From: Iamia sp963728655
GTDB taxonomy: Bacteria > Actinomycetota > Acidimicrobiia > Acidimicrobiales > Iamiaceae
Direction of reading: 5' to 3'
DNA: 64,000 nucleotides
NCBI GenBank assembly: GCA_963728655.1
Contig: CAVSLD010000002.1
Location: 186,001 to 250,000, forward strand
Positions 11,926-20,698 of the stretch are shown here, one piece after another (the stretch's first letter is position 1; every line of letters begins with the position of its first letter). Both the position numbers and the translations under genes were made by a program. A model generated the notes under the pieces. It saw only the letters and a program-made list of their open reading frames with translations, did no database searches and was not told the DNA's origin.

Positions 11926-14894
11926 TCAGGCCCCGAGCGCGACGATGCGTTGCTGGACGAAGGCCACCAGGCCGGCATCGGAGAGCTCGGCGCCGACCTC
12001 GACCGAGGCCGCGAACGCGGCGGCACCCAGCGCGGCGCGGACCTCGTCCACCGCGCTCGGCGAGGTCCTCTGCATCGCTCGGCTCGAAGGGGAGGGCGGT
12101 GGTCGCCCCCGACCGGCTGAGCGCACCGTGGAGCACGGCCGCGGCGCGGTGGTCGCCGAGGCGGACGAGCAGGCCGAAGACCCGGCGGAGCGACAAGCGG
12201 AGGTTGGCCCAGTCGCCGCCCCGGTACCACGTGTCGACCACCCGGCCCGAGCCGGTCAGCGCGGTGCGCAGGTCGCCGCTCGCGGGCCTCGAGCCACCAC
12301 ACCTCCGTCTCCGCGAAGGCCTCGACCCAGCGGTTGCCGGCGGACGCGGGCGCGCCCCGCCGCGTCGCGCAGGAGGCGGAGGCTCTCGTCGGGATCGGTG
12401 CCCTCCAGGGCCAGGCCCAGGGCGTAGCTGGCCTGGGCGAGGGCGGTGGGCGATCCGCTGACCCGGGCCGTGGCCTGGGCCTCCCCGGCGAGGATCGCTC
12501 CCTGGACCGTGCGGCCGACGCTGGTCTCGGCGACCGAGCGCATGTAGACGGCGTGGGCCAGGCGCGGCCGGCGAGCCCCGTCCGGGCGGAGGTCACCATG
12601 CGGTCCATCCAGCCGAGCGCCTCCTCGGTGCGGCCCAGGTAGAAGAGCGAGTTGCCGAGGGCCCGCTCGGCCAGACCGCTGCTGTCGGACATCGGGCCCG
12701 ACGCGCCGACCACCCTCAGCCCCACGTCGATGCTCGCGTCCAGGTCGCCCCGCACGAAGTGGCCGTAGCTGACGACGGCCGCGACCACCGGCCACTGCGG
12801 GTGGGTGGTGGCGCCAGGCAGCTCGAGGCTGGTCGCGGCCCAGGTCGTGAGCTCGTAGCGGATGTGGCGGAAGGCGAACTCCCGCAGGCCGGCGACGAGG
12901 CGGAGGGCGGCGTCGACGTCCCCGGTGCGCACGGCACGACCGTGGGCCCGTCGGAGGTCGTCGAAGTCGGCCTCGAGGCGCCGGGACCACGACCTCCTCG
13001 TCGGGCCCGCCCGAGGCCCTGGCTCGCCCGCTCCACGTGGTCGGTGGACCAGCGGAGGTGGGCCTCGGCCACCGCCTCGGCCTCCCCCTCCTCGTCGAGG
13101 CGCTCCCGCCCGAACTCCCGGAGGGTCTCGAGCAGCTGGTACCGGCCACCGTCGGAGACCACCTGGACCATCGAGCGGTCGACCAGCCCCGACAGCGCCT
13201 CCACCACGTCGAGGCCCACCCCCTCCTCCGGCGGGCGCTCCGCACACGGCCAGCCGCGGCCTCGAGGTCGAAGGCCCCGGCGAAGGCCGAGAGCCGGGCG
13301 AAGAGCAGCTGCTCGGCCCGTCCGAGGTGGGCGTAGGACCAGGCGATGGTGTCCCGGAGCGTCCGGTGCCGGGGGTCCGCCGAGCGCATGCTCGCGTCGA
13401 GGACCGTCGTGGGGCCGTCGAGGCGGCCGAGGATGGTCTCCGGCGACAGCGAGCGGAACCGGGCGGCCACCAGCTCGAGGGCGAGCGGGAGTCCGTCGAG
13501 GCGACGGCAGATCTCCACGATGACCGGCAGGTTGGTCGGGGTGAGGGCGAAGTCGGGCACGGCGGCACCGACCCGTGCGACCAGGAGGGCCACGGCCGGG
13601 ACCTCGGCCGACGGCCTGCGGTCCCGCCCCCTCCTGTGGTGCGGTCGTGAGCGGGGAGACGGTGAGGACCACCTCGCCCGGCAGGCCCAGGGCCTCGCGG
13701 GACGTGGCCAGCACGTGGACGCGCGGGCACTGCAGCCGGATGCGGTCGACCAGGGGCACCAGGTCGTCCAGCACGTGCTCGCAGCTGTCGAGGACCACCA
13801 GCTGGTGCCGCCGGGAGAGGGCTGCCACCAGCGCGTCGTCCATCGCGAGCTGCGGGTGGGGTTGGACGTCCAGCGCGGTCGCCACCGCGTCGAGCAGGGC
13901 GGCCGGGTCGGTGACCGCGGCCAGCTCCACGACCGCGACCCCATCGCCGAGCCCCGACGCCCCCGCAGCCACCCGCCGCGCCAGGCGTGTCTTGCCCACC
14001 CCGCCCGGGCCGACCAGCGTCACCAGGGCGTCGTCGGCCACGGCCCGGCCGATGCGGGCCAGCTCCTCGTCTCGGCCCACCAGCGGGGTCGGGTCGTCGA
14101 TGACCGGTGCCGACCGGGCCGGCACGGTCGGCCGCTCGTCCGGGGCGTCGGAGCGTCGGGTCGTCCGCCAGGACCTGGGCCTCCAGGTCCACCAAGGCGG
14201 GCGACGGGTCGAGGCCCATGCCGTCGCGCAGCAGCACGCGGAAGTCGCTGGCGGCCCGCAGGGCATCGGCCTGACGTCCGTCGCGGTGGAGGGCGAGCAC
14301 CAGCTGGCGCACGAACCGCTCGCGGAACCGGTTGGCCGTCGTCAGGCCCTCGAGGTCGCCGATCAGGGCGGGGTCGGGTCCGGCGGCCAGCCGGCACTCG
14401 ATCCAGTCCTCGGTGGTGGCGGTGCGCAGCTCGTCGAGGCGGGCGGCCTCGGCCCGCAGCCACTCGTCGTCCAGCTCGCCGAAGGCCGGGCCCCGCCAGA
14501 GGTCGAGGGCCTCGACCGTGGAGGGCGGCGGCCCGGACCGGGTCGGGGTCCTCCCGGGCCCTGCGGGTCAGGCGGGCGAAGCGGTCGGCGTCGAGCGCGC
14601 CGTCGGGGAGGTCGAGCCGGTAGCCGCCGTCGAGCGCGGCGATCGTCCCTTCGGGAGCCAGCAGTCGACGGGCCCGGGACATGTGGCTCTGCAGGGTGGC
14701 CACCGCGGCGTCGGGTCGTGGGTCGCCCCACAGGGCGGCGCACAGGCGGTCGGCCGACACCACCTCGCCGCGCGCTGCGGTCAGCAGGGCGAGCGACGAG
14801 GCGCAGGGTGGGGCTGGGCGGCCGGAGGTGGGGCGGGCGGCCTCTCGACGGCCACCGGACCGAGGATCCTCACGGTCAGCGCCACTCCGCCCAT
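11926..14894 (-). CDS. AfsR/SARP-type transcriptional regulator with NB-ARC and TPR-like regions (about ten frameshifts)
   Basis: Large one-component activator of the AfsR type, about 985 residues once frames are joined. ATG 14894 opens the OmpR-like winged helix (LTVRILGPVAV, SADRLCAALWG, LQSHMSRARRLL), followed by the BTAD helical region (MRQLVLALHRDGRQADALR, DGMGLDPSPALVDLE). The NTPase domain has the P-loop GPGGVGKTRL, Walker B LVVLDSCEHVLDDL and the sensor-like LATSREALGLPG, then the winged region LSGLVDRSMVQ and LETLREFGRERLDEEG, and a C-terminal TPR-like repeat region ending FVQQRIVALGA. Frame changes are spread along the gene (near 14830, 14530, 14160, 13635, 13240, 12990, 12570, 12350, 12270, 12080). 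Targets unknown. A palindrome 13 bases upstream could be its own operator. Confidence 0.8.
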
Positions 14895-14906
14895 CTTGGC
14901 GCCCGC

Positions 14907-14926
14907 CCTTGCAGTCCGCTGCAAGG
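14907..14926. promoter_or_regulatory. palindromic operator candidate between regulator and tautomerase
   Basis: Perfect inverted repeat with arms CCTTGCAG and CTGCAAGG around a TCCG spacer. It lies 13 bases upstream of the SARP-type regulator start and about 95 bases before the divergent tautomerase gene, so it could control either. Binding protein unknown. Confidence 0.4.
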
Positions 14927-15021
14927 ACGCCGTGGACGCGACGTCCCGCCGGGTCGGCGGGGACCGACAGGGCCGGGGGCGCACGGTGGACCTCGAAGCC
15001 ATCGACCACAGGAGATCCACC

Positions 15022-15247
15022 ATGCCGTTCGTGAACGTGAAGCTCGATCAAGGGCGTGTTCAGCCCGGACGAGAAGAAGGAGATGATCGGGAAGCTGACC
15101 GAGACCATGGTCGGCATCGAGGGTGAGGCCATGCGCGGCGTCACCTGGGTGACCATCGAGGAGGTCGACAGCGGTGACTGGGGCATCGGCGGCCAGTGCC
15201 CTCAGCACCCAGGACGTGAAGGACCTCCAGGCCGGCGCCCGGGCTGA
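15022..15247 (+). CDS. 4-oxalocrotonate tautomerase-family protein (frameshifts)
   Basis: Small tautomerase with the N-terminal catalytic proline directly after Met (MPFVNVKL). A strong AGGAG lies eight bases before ATG 15022. One extra base near 15048 separates this start from the rest of the protein (VFSPDEKKEMIGKLTETMV, RGVTWVTIEEV, SGDWGIGG), and another near 15196 lies before ALSTQDVKDLQAG. The repaired protein is about 74 residues, a normal length for the family, and ends close to the TGA at 15245; the exact last frame is uncertain. Family members isomerise keto-enol or dienol groups or dehalogenate; the substrate here is unknown. Divergent from the SARP-type regulator, which may control it. 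Confidence 0.75.
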
Positions 15248-15309
15248 CCCCGGCGGGGCGCGGCCTCGGGCTGCGCTCCGCCGCCCCGCGGCCCCCGCCG
15301 GGTCAGCCC
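15241..15309. terminator. long inverted repeat, probable bidirectional terminator
   Basis: Arms of 17-18 bases (GGGCTGACCC...GGCGGGG at 15241-15258 and CCCCGCCGGGTCAGCCC at 15293-15309) pair perfectly except for one extra C in the left arm. The left arm contains the likely stop codon of the tautomerase gene and the right arm the stop of a small minus-strand ORF, so one hairpin would serve two convergent genes. No U-tract is seen. Confidence 0.5.
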
Positions 15310-15519
15310 GGACGGGCCGTGGCGAGGTGCTCCGCCACGGCGTCGGCGGACTCGGGCACGTCGACCTCGGTCGCCTCGTGCGGCGGGCGGACGACGCCTC
15401 CGCGTCCCGGGGACGGCCCTCGGTCCCGGCGCCGATCGGTCCCGGGGCGGGCGGTGGACGTGGACGTCCGCCCGGCGGACGGGGACCGAGACGTCACCCG
15501 ACGGCCACCGCACCGACAC
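15303..15519 (-). CDS. small hypothetical protein (one frameshift)
   Basis: Possible minus-strand gene of about 72 residues. The last 25 codons (encoding EATEVDVPESADAVAEHLAT and the terminal ARPG) have strong G/C third positions typical of coding sequence here, and the upstream part (VSVPVRRADVHVHRPPRD) continues in another frame after one extra base near 15410. GTG 15519 is chosen as start; the ATG at 15546 overlaps the start codon and promoter of the divergent phosphatase gene and is less likely. No homologue recognised. It could be chance coding-like sequence. Confidence 0.3.
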
Positions 15520-15530
15520 CGGGGCTGCCG

Positions 15531-15536
15531 TAGGTT
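15531..15536 (+). promoter_or_regulatory. putative -10 element of the alkaline phosphatase-family gene
   Basis: TAGGTT, identical to the ilvD element, eight bases before ATG 15545, with no ribosome binding site between. Suggests a leaderless transcript. Confidence 0.45.
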
Positions 15537-15544
15537 CGCAGTCC

Positions 15545-17098
15545 ATGCGGAACCCGGCCTCGCTCCCGCCCGACCCCGACCTGGTGCCCCCCGGTGGTCG
15601 ACGCCCTGTGCCAGCCCGGACCTGGCGCCCATCGTCGACCTGGTGGTCACCGCCGACGCCGGCGGGCTACGAGGCCCGGGCCGTCGACGGCCGGGTCCGC
15701 TTCACCCGCGCCGACGAGGGCCACGGCTGGGCCTTCACCGTCACCGAGGTCGAGGGCCGCAACCCCCTGGCCGACCAGGCCACCGACCGCTTCGCCGGCC
15801 TGGAGGACGAGCGGGCCCACCCCCACCCGGACCGCACCACCACCAGCTACCCCCACGCCTACGAGATGGTGGCCCAGGTGTTCGACGCGCCGGCCGCCCC
15901 CGACGTCATCTGCCAGCACACCGCGGCCCACAACTGGGAGGACCAGGGCGGGCGAGCGGGGCGAGCACGGCTCGCATGGGCGTGGTCCAGGCCCGGGCCC
16001 CGTTCATCCTGGCCGGCAGGGGCGTGGCCCGCCGGGGCATCGTGGCCGACTCGGCCAAGCTGGTCGACGTCGCCCCCACCGTCGCCGCCCTCATGGGCGT
16101 GGCCCCGCACCCCGAGGGCGTCGGCCTCAACGGCCGGCGCCGCGCCGACGCCCTGCTGCGCCGCCAGGACGGCGAGGTCCGCACCGACCTGCTCGACCCG
16201 CGGGACGGCCCGCCCGCGCCACGTCGTCGGGTTCCTGTTCGACGGGTGCAACCCCAACGTGCTCCACGACGCGGTGGCGGCCGGCGAGGCGCCCAACGTC
16301 GCCCGCCTGATCGAGATGGGCACCAGCCTGGGCCACGGCGCCTTCGCCTCGGCGCCCAGCGTGACCCTGGCCAACCACACGACGATCCTCACCGGCGCCC
16401 ACCCCGGCCACCACGGGGTGCTCAACAACGCCTGGTACGACCGGGCCGCGCGGCCAGCAGGTGATCACCAACTCCCCGGCCACCTGGCCCTGGGCCATGG
16501 AGCACGCTGTCACCCGAGGTGGAGACGCTCCACCACGCCATCCGGCGGACCTGGCCCGACGCCTTCACCCTGGCCGCCAACGAGCCCTGCGACGCCGGCG
16601 CCGACTTCGGCACCTTCCACATCCTGCGGGCCGGCGAGCTGCCCGACCGGCCGCCCGGCCCCGACGACCTGCCCTTCGCCACCGAGCGCTTCGTCCGGCC
16701 CGAGAAGAGCTACCGCACCGTCGTCGCGGATCGACCACACCGGCATGGAGATCGCCCTCGGCGTCTGGGGCGACGGCTACCAGGGCGCGCCGCTACCCCC
16801 GGCCCCGGTTCACGTGGGTGAACTTCTCCCTCACCGACGCCGCCTTCCACCACGGCGGGCCCTACTCCGACATCGCCCGGGCCTCGATCCGCGACACCGA
16901 CGCCCGCATGGGCCAGGTGCTCGACGCGGTCGAGCGGGCCGGGGCCTTCGACGACACCGCCTTCCTCGCTGGTCGCCGACCACGGCATGGAGGACTCCGA
17001 CCCGGCGGTCACCGGCGACTGGGGCCCGGCCCTGGCCGACCTGGGCGTGCCGCTGCGGGACGAGGCCTACATGTGGATCTACACCGGGCGTGGCCTGA
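15545..17098 (+). CDS. alkaline phosphatase-superfamily (nucleotide pyrophosphatase/phosphodiesterase-like) protein (several frameshifts)
   Basis: Metal-dependent phosphohydrolase of the type I phosphodiesterase/nucleotide pyrophosphatase group. Joining frames gives about 515 residues. An N-terminal region (VDLVVTADAGGYEARAVDGR and QVFDAPAAPDVICQHTAAHN) is followed by the catalytic core: metal-binding FLFDGCNPNVL, the nucleophile segment SVTLANHTTILTGAHPGHHG, the metal-site motif IDHTGME, and VADHGMEDSD with the last metal ligands. The true end is IYTGVA followed by TGA at 17096, recovered by removing one extra G at about 17090. Frame changes also lie near 15590, 15950, 16210, 16450, 16510, 16730, 16790 and 16970. 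Substrate unknown; actinobacterial relatives are annotated only as alkaline phosphatase family proteins. Confidence 0.8.
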   Translation: MRNPASLPPDPDLVPPGGRRPVPARTWRPSSTWWSPPTPAGYEARAVDGRVRFTRADEGHGWAFTVTEVEGRNPLADQATDRFAGLEDERAHPHPDRTTTSYPHAYEMVAQVFDAPAAPDVICQHTAAHNWEDQGGRAGRARLAWAWSRPGPRSSWPAGAWPAGASWPTRPSWSTSPPPSPPSWAWPRTPRASASTAGAAPTPCCAARTARSAPTCSTRGTARPRHVVGFLFDGCNPNVLHDAVAAGEAPNVARLIEMGTSLGHGAFASAPSVTLANHTTILTGAHPGHHGVLNNAWYDRAARPAGDHQLPGHLALGHGARCHPRWRRSTTPSGGPGPTPSPWPPTSPATPAPTSAPSTSCGPASCPTGRPAPTTCPSPPSASSGPRRATAPSSRIDHTGMEIALGVWGDGYQGAPLPPAPVHVGELLPHRRRLPPRRALLRHRPGLDPRHRRPHGPGARRGRAGRGLRRHRLPRWSPTTAWRTPTRRSPATGARPWPTWACRCGTRPTCGSTPGVA

Positions 17099-17182
17099 GG
17101 CCGGCGGGTGACGCCCGCCCCGACGGCTCCGGCGGCCGTCGTCGTGCCCCGAGCGGGAGAGGCTGGACGATCGATGGCCGAG

Positions 17183-17196
17183 CGAACATGTGTTCC
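17183..17196. promoter_or_regulatory. LexA (SOS) box
   Basis: CGAACATGTGTTCC, with a perfect 12-base palindrome GAACATGTGTTC, matches the Gram-positive/actinobacterial LexA consensus (GAAC-N4-GTTC flanked by C/G). It covers the -35 region of the promoter whose -10 element is at 17206, 21 bases before the start codon of a 59-residue ORF. Repression by LexA and induction by DNA damage are inferred. Confidence 0.65.
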
Positions 17197-17205
17197 CATC
17201 TCGGG

Positions 17206-17211
17206 TACGGT
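17206..17211 (+). promoter_or_regulatory. putative -10 element of the SOS-box ORF
   Basis: TACGGT six bases before ATG 17218, with the LexA palindrome immediately upstream. Leaderless arrangement as at ilvD. Confidence 0.45.
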
Positions 17212-17217
17212 GCCGGG

Positions 17218-17397
17218 ATGGGACGACGGGCCGACCCGGCCAAGGTGCGCGAGGCGCGGCTGTGGGGGGCGGTGGCCCGCCTGCGCGACGTGTGGGTCGG
17301 CGATGCCGACCAGGCCGCCCGCCTGCGGCGCGAGTGGCCGGGCCTGGCCGAGGTGATCGACCGCCTGGTCGACCTGGTCCGCTGGGACCGCGGCTGA
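17218..17397 (+). CDS. small helical protein behind a LexA box
   Basis: 59-residue protein, mostly alpha-helical by composition (KVREARLWGAVARLRDVW, then LRREWPGLAEVIDRLVDLV), rich in Arg and acidic residues, with no Cys, signal peptide or membrane segment. ATG 17218 is preferred because it directly follows a TACGGT -10 element and the LexA palindrome at 17183. The same frame is open upstream into the preceding phosphatase gene, but that gene ends in another frame at 17098. No homologue recognised; a DNA-damage-inducible regulator or inhibitor is possible. The neighbouring LigD-like polymerase-domain gene hints at a repair setting. Confidence 0.6.
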   Translation: MGRRADPAKVREARLWGAVARLRDVWVGDADQAARLRREWPGLAEVIDRLVDLVRWDRG

Positions 17398-17423
17398 GCC
17401 GGTCACGTCCGTAGACCGTCCGG

Positions 17424-17687
17424 TCAGGCCCCGCCCCGTGCGGGCGCGCGCGGGGAGACGGCCTCGCTGCACCGGGCGCAGGTCCCTGCCGCCCAGGGGG
17501 TGAAGGAGCGGCTGACCGGGGTCGGGCGACCATCGCCTCGCTCGGTGCACTGGGCGACGGCGTCCTCGGGGTCGAGGGCGTGGATGTCGCCCACGGGCAG
17601 CATCCGCCGGCTGCGGTCGCCGTCGTCGACCTTGTGGTCGACCGGCGTCCAGTCCGCGGCGCCCACGACGAAGGAGGCGACCGGCAT
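17424..17687 (-). CDS. small hypothetical protein with Cys pair
   Basis: 87-residue protein starting at ATG 17687 behind a strong ribosome binding site (GAGGAGG). The first half (MPVASFVVGAADWTPVDHKV, then RRMLPVGDIHALDPEDAVAQ) looks like a compact fold; the second half carries AQCTERGD and GTCARCSEAV, three cysteines that could bind a metal together with a nearby residue. The frame is intact. It converges on the SOS-box ORF with 26 bases between and is divergent from the polymerase-domain gene. No function can be assigned. Confidence 0.6.
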   Translation of the reverse strand: MPVASFVVGAADWTPVDHKVDDGDRSRRMLPVGDIHALDPEDAVAQCTERGDGRPTPVSRSFTPWAAGTCARCSEAVSPRAPARGGA

Positions 17688-17762
17688 CGGCTTCCTCCTC
17701 GGTGGTGTGTCCCCTCCGCCTACCCCGTCGGGCCGCCGCTCAACCGCCGCCGCCGCGTCGGG

Positions 17763-17768
17763 TACCGT
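17763..17768 (+). promoter_or_regulatory. putative -10 element of the polymerase-domain gene
   Basis: TACCGT eight bases before ATG 17777, without a Shine-Dalgarno sequence between. Confidence 0.4.
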
Positions 17769-17776
17769 CCGCCGCG

Positions 17777-18757
17777 ATGGGACAGCGCCGCGACGTGGGA
17801 GGCCCCGACCGAGGACGAGCTGGAGGCCCTCGACGCCCTGGGGGCCAAGGGGGAGTGGGACCTCCAGGGCCGGACCCTGAAGCTGACCAACCTCGACAAG
17901 GTGCTGTTCCCGCCGGGCGCGACGACGGCGAGCCCGCTGACCAAGCGGGACCTGATCCGCTACCACGCCTGCATCGCGCCCGGCGATGCTGCCCTACCTG
18001 GCCGGGCGGGCGGTGAACTCCAACCGGTTCCCCAACGGCGTCGACCAGCCCGGGTTCTGGCACAAGGCCGTGCCCAGCCACGCCCCGGACTGGATCACGA
18101 CCTGGCGCTACCCCGACGCCCGGCCCGACGACACCGCCCAGACCTACATCGTCCCCGACAGCCCGGCCACCCTGGCCTGGTTGGCCAACTACGGGGCGGT
18201 CGAGCTCAACCCCTGGAACTCCCGCACCGACGTCGTGGCGGGAGCCGGCCTGGGCCTACATCGACCTCGACCCGGGGCCGGACACCGACTTCGACGACAT
18301 CGTGGTCCTGGCCCGGCTGCACAAGGTGGTGCTCGACGCCCTGGAGGTGCGGGCCGGGGCCAAGGTCACCGGCAAGCGGGGCATCCAGATCTGGGTGCCG
18401 GTCGGCGCCGGGGCTACACCTTCGAGGACACCCGGGGCTGGGTGGAGGCGATCTCCCGGGCCGTCGGGCAAGACCGTGCCCGAGATGGTGAGCTGGGCCT
18501 GGGCCAAGCGGGAGCGGGGCGGCAAGGCCCGCCTCGACTTCACCCAGAACGCGGTGAACAAGACCCTCGTGGGCCCGTTCAGCGCCCGCCCGGCGCCGGG
18601 GGCGCCGGTGTCGGTCCCCATCGAGTGGGACGAGCTCGACGACCCCGACCTGACCCCGGACCGCTGGACCATCCGCACCGTCCTCGACCGCCTGGCCGAG
18701 GTCGGCGACCCGCTCCGGGACCTCGTCGACGTCGCCCAGGACCTCCCCGAGATCTGA
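17777..18757 (+). CDS. LigD-like DNA polymerase (PolDom/primase) domain protein, copy 1 (frameshifts)
   Basis: Stand-alone archaeo-eukaryotic primase-type polymerase domain as found in bacterial LigD, which fills gaps and adds nucleotides during end joining. Repaired from ATG 17777 (frame restored by one extra base near 17798) it reads LKLTNLDKVLFPPG, NRFPNGVDQPGFWHK, NYGAVELNPWNSR, then the metal site AYIDLDPGPDTDF, GKRGIQIWVPVG, and AWAKRERGGKARLDFTQN to the terminal VDVAQDLPEI. Further shifts lie near 17985, 18240, 18415 and 18470. Length about 325 residues. It differs clearly from the second copy at 60904 and has no ligase next to it. Its nearness to a LexA box suggests a role in damage repair, but the box is not in its own promoter. 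Confidence 0.82.
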
Positions 18758-18840
18758 CGCCGAACCGGTCAGTGATCCCGGCGCCCTGGCACCCGGATCC
18801 CGTACCACTTCGCTCCTCTGGTCCCACGGAGCAGGCTGGT

Positions 18841-19002
18841 GCCGGGCGGTCGACGATCCGACTCGACACCAACGGCGCGCTCACCGCCGCCCTCGCCCTC
18901 TACCGCTCGACCGGCTACGTGGAGGTGGCGCCGTTCAACGACGAGCCCCACGCCGACCACTGGTTCGAGAAGGCCCTCGGGGAGCGAGGGACAGGGACCT
19001 GA
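18841..19002 (+). pseudogene. GNAT acetyltransferase C-terminal remnant
   Basis: The last 50 codons of a GNAT N-acetyltransferase are recognisable: IRLDTNGALTAALALYRSTG followed by YVEVAPFNDEPHADHWFEKAL, matching the family's terminal helix and strand. No acetyl-CoA-binding part is found upstream in any frame; the 80 bases before it belong to the spacer after the polymerase-domain gene. Probably a 3' relic left by deletion. Confidence 0.55.
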
Positions 19003-19009
19003 TGTGGGC

Positions 19010-19187
19010 TCAGCTGGGCCGGGGGCGAACTCCTCGGGCTCGCCCACGGGCTCGCCGTCCTCGCTCACGTGCGATGCGGTAGGCTCGCCCGTCCGGTTCA
19101 CGCCGGCCCAGTCGTGGGCGGCCTCCTCGCTCACCAGCGGCGGCGAGGGTCGCCGGGCTCGGTCTCGACCTTGTAGCTCGTGGTCAT
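19010..19187 (-). CDS. possible small acidic protein
   Basis: Coding-like stretch of uncertain boundaries. ATG 19187 opens MTTSYKVETEPGDP, which ends after 18 codons in frame; a different frame then reads VSEEAAHDWAGVNRTGEPTA and SEDGEPVGEPEEFAPGPAE with strong G/C third positions. Together they would make an acidic protein of about 55-60 residues requiring frameshift repair; alternatively the second part starts by itself at GTG 19134. No homologue recognised. It faces the GNAT remnant tail to tail. Confidence 0.3.
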
Positions 19188-19220
19188 GCGGCTCGAGCCT
19201 ACGGACGCGCCGGACCGGAT

Positions 19221-19249
19221 GGACAGAGTGGGCCTGGCCCACCCTGTCC
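19221..19249. terminator. hairpin downstream of malQ
   Basis: GGACAG/CTGTCC and GTGGG/CCCAC arms with one mismatch between them and a CCTGG loop. With the larger inverted repeat at 19268 it forms a two-hairpin region after the malQ stop codon. Confidence 0.4.
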
Positions 19250-19267
19250 GGCGGTCGGGCGGCCGGC

Positions 19268-19314
19268 AACCTGCGACGCTGGTCGGGCAAGACCGCTGGC
19301 GCACGTCGCAGGTT
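19268..19314. repeat. inverted repeat with nested stem after malQ
   Basis: Perfect 11-base arms AACCTGCGACG (19268-19278) and CGTCGCAGGTT (19304-19314). Between them a second small stem (GGTC/GACC, loop GGGCAA) can form. It begins five bases after the malQ stop, so it may be part of a terminator or a 3' RNA structure. Confidence 0.5.
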
Positions 19315-19318
19315 CGGC

Positions 19319-20622
19319 TCATCGAGCCGTGGGCCGCCTCAGGGCGTGGAGGCGGCCGGAGGACTCCACGGCGGCGCGCAGGCGGGCGGCGACCGCCGGG
19401 GTGAGGGCCGAGGCGTCGGCCCGCCAGCGCCAGGAGGCGCCGGCGGTGCCGGGGAGGTTCATGCGGGCCTCGGAGCCGAGGCCGAGCACGTCCTGGAGCG
19501 GCACCACGGCCAGCTCGGCGGGGGAGGACAGGGCCAGGCGCACCAGCGTCCACCACGGCTCGGGCTCGACCACGTCGGCGTCGGTCGGGCGGCGTCGAGC
19601 GACCGCGGCCTGCACCGACGGACGGCACGGCCTCCCACCAGCCCCGGGCGGTGTCGTTGTCGTGGGTGCCGGAGTAGCAGACCTGGTGGACGGTGGTGGG
19701 CCGAGGGGTGGTGCGGCGACGGCGGCCCGCCGGGCGGGGCGTCGAAGCCGAACTGGAGCACGACCATGCCCGGGGAACCCGAGGCCGTCGCGGAGGCGCT
19801 CCACCGGCGGGGTGATGACGCCCAGGTCCTCGGCGATCACCGGGCAGCGGCCCGAGCGCGGCCGTGGCGGCGTCGAACACGGCCCGACCCGGGCCGCGCA
19901 CCCACCGGCCCTCGATGGCGGTGGGCGAGGTCTCGGGCACCTCCCAGTAGGCGGTGAAGCCCCGGAAGTGGTCGATGCGGGTGAGGTCGACCAGCTCGAA
20001 GGTGCGGCGCAGGCGGTCGACCCACCAGCGGTACCGGCGGCGCCGGAGGGCGGGCCAGTCGTAGAGCGGGTTGCCCCAACGCTGGCCGGTGGCGCTGAAG
20101 GCGTCGGGCGGGACGCCGGCGACGACGCCGTCGCGGAACAGCTCCGGGTGGGCCCGGTGGTCGACGCTGCCGGCGGCCACGTAGATGGGCACGTCGCCGA
20201 TGAGCCGGACGCCCCGCTCGGCGGCGTGGGCCCGCAGCGCACCCCACTCCCGGTCGAAGCGCACCTGGTCGCGCACGGCCTCCCGGCCCCCGGCGTGGGC
20301 CTCCCACTCCGCCAGCCAGCGGCCCGGCCCGAGCCCGGAGGGCGTCCTCCTCGTCGACCGACACCGGGGCGTCGGGCCGCTCCAGCAGCCCGGGCCAGCC
20401 GGCGAAGGCCGACGCCGACCGGTAGGGGGACCCGTGCTCGTCGGGCGGGCCCAGGGGCAGGACCTGCCACCACGACGCCCCGGCGGCGGCCAACCAGTCC
20501 ACGAACCGCCGGGCCCCGTCGCCCAGGCGGCCCCCGGGCACCGATGTGACATGTGCCAGCACCCCCGCCGAGCGGCCCCCGGCGAAGCCCGCAGGCCCAG
20601 CGCTGGCCCCGTTCTGTGGCAC
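19319..20622 (-). CDS. malQ: 4-alpha-glucanotransferase (frameshifts)
   Basis: Amylomaltase (GH77) that transfers maltodextrin segments between alpha-1,4-glucans. The repaired protein runs AHVTSVPGGRLGDGARRFVD, ASWWQVLPLGP, then REAVRDQVRFDREWGALR, RLIGDVPIYVA, WGNPLYDWPAL, RIDHFRGFTAYWEVP, VIAEDLGVITP with the catalytic acid region, THDNDTARGWW, and ARMNLPGTAGASWRWR at the C-terminus. Frames change near 20340, 19850, 19770, 19735 and 19620. About 433 residues, shorter than E. coli MalQ because the N-terminal extension is missing, as in plant DPE1-like and many actinobacterial forms. Start GTG 20622 is tentative. Divergent from glgE, sharing a 76-base promoter region, which supports joint control. 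Confidence 0.85.
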
Positions 20623-20698
20623 GGACGCCGAGGTCAGCGGGTCGGTCGGCGAGATCAGGCGGCTGCATAGGTGGTGATCGCTCGGGTAAGGCGTCAGG

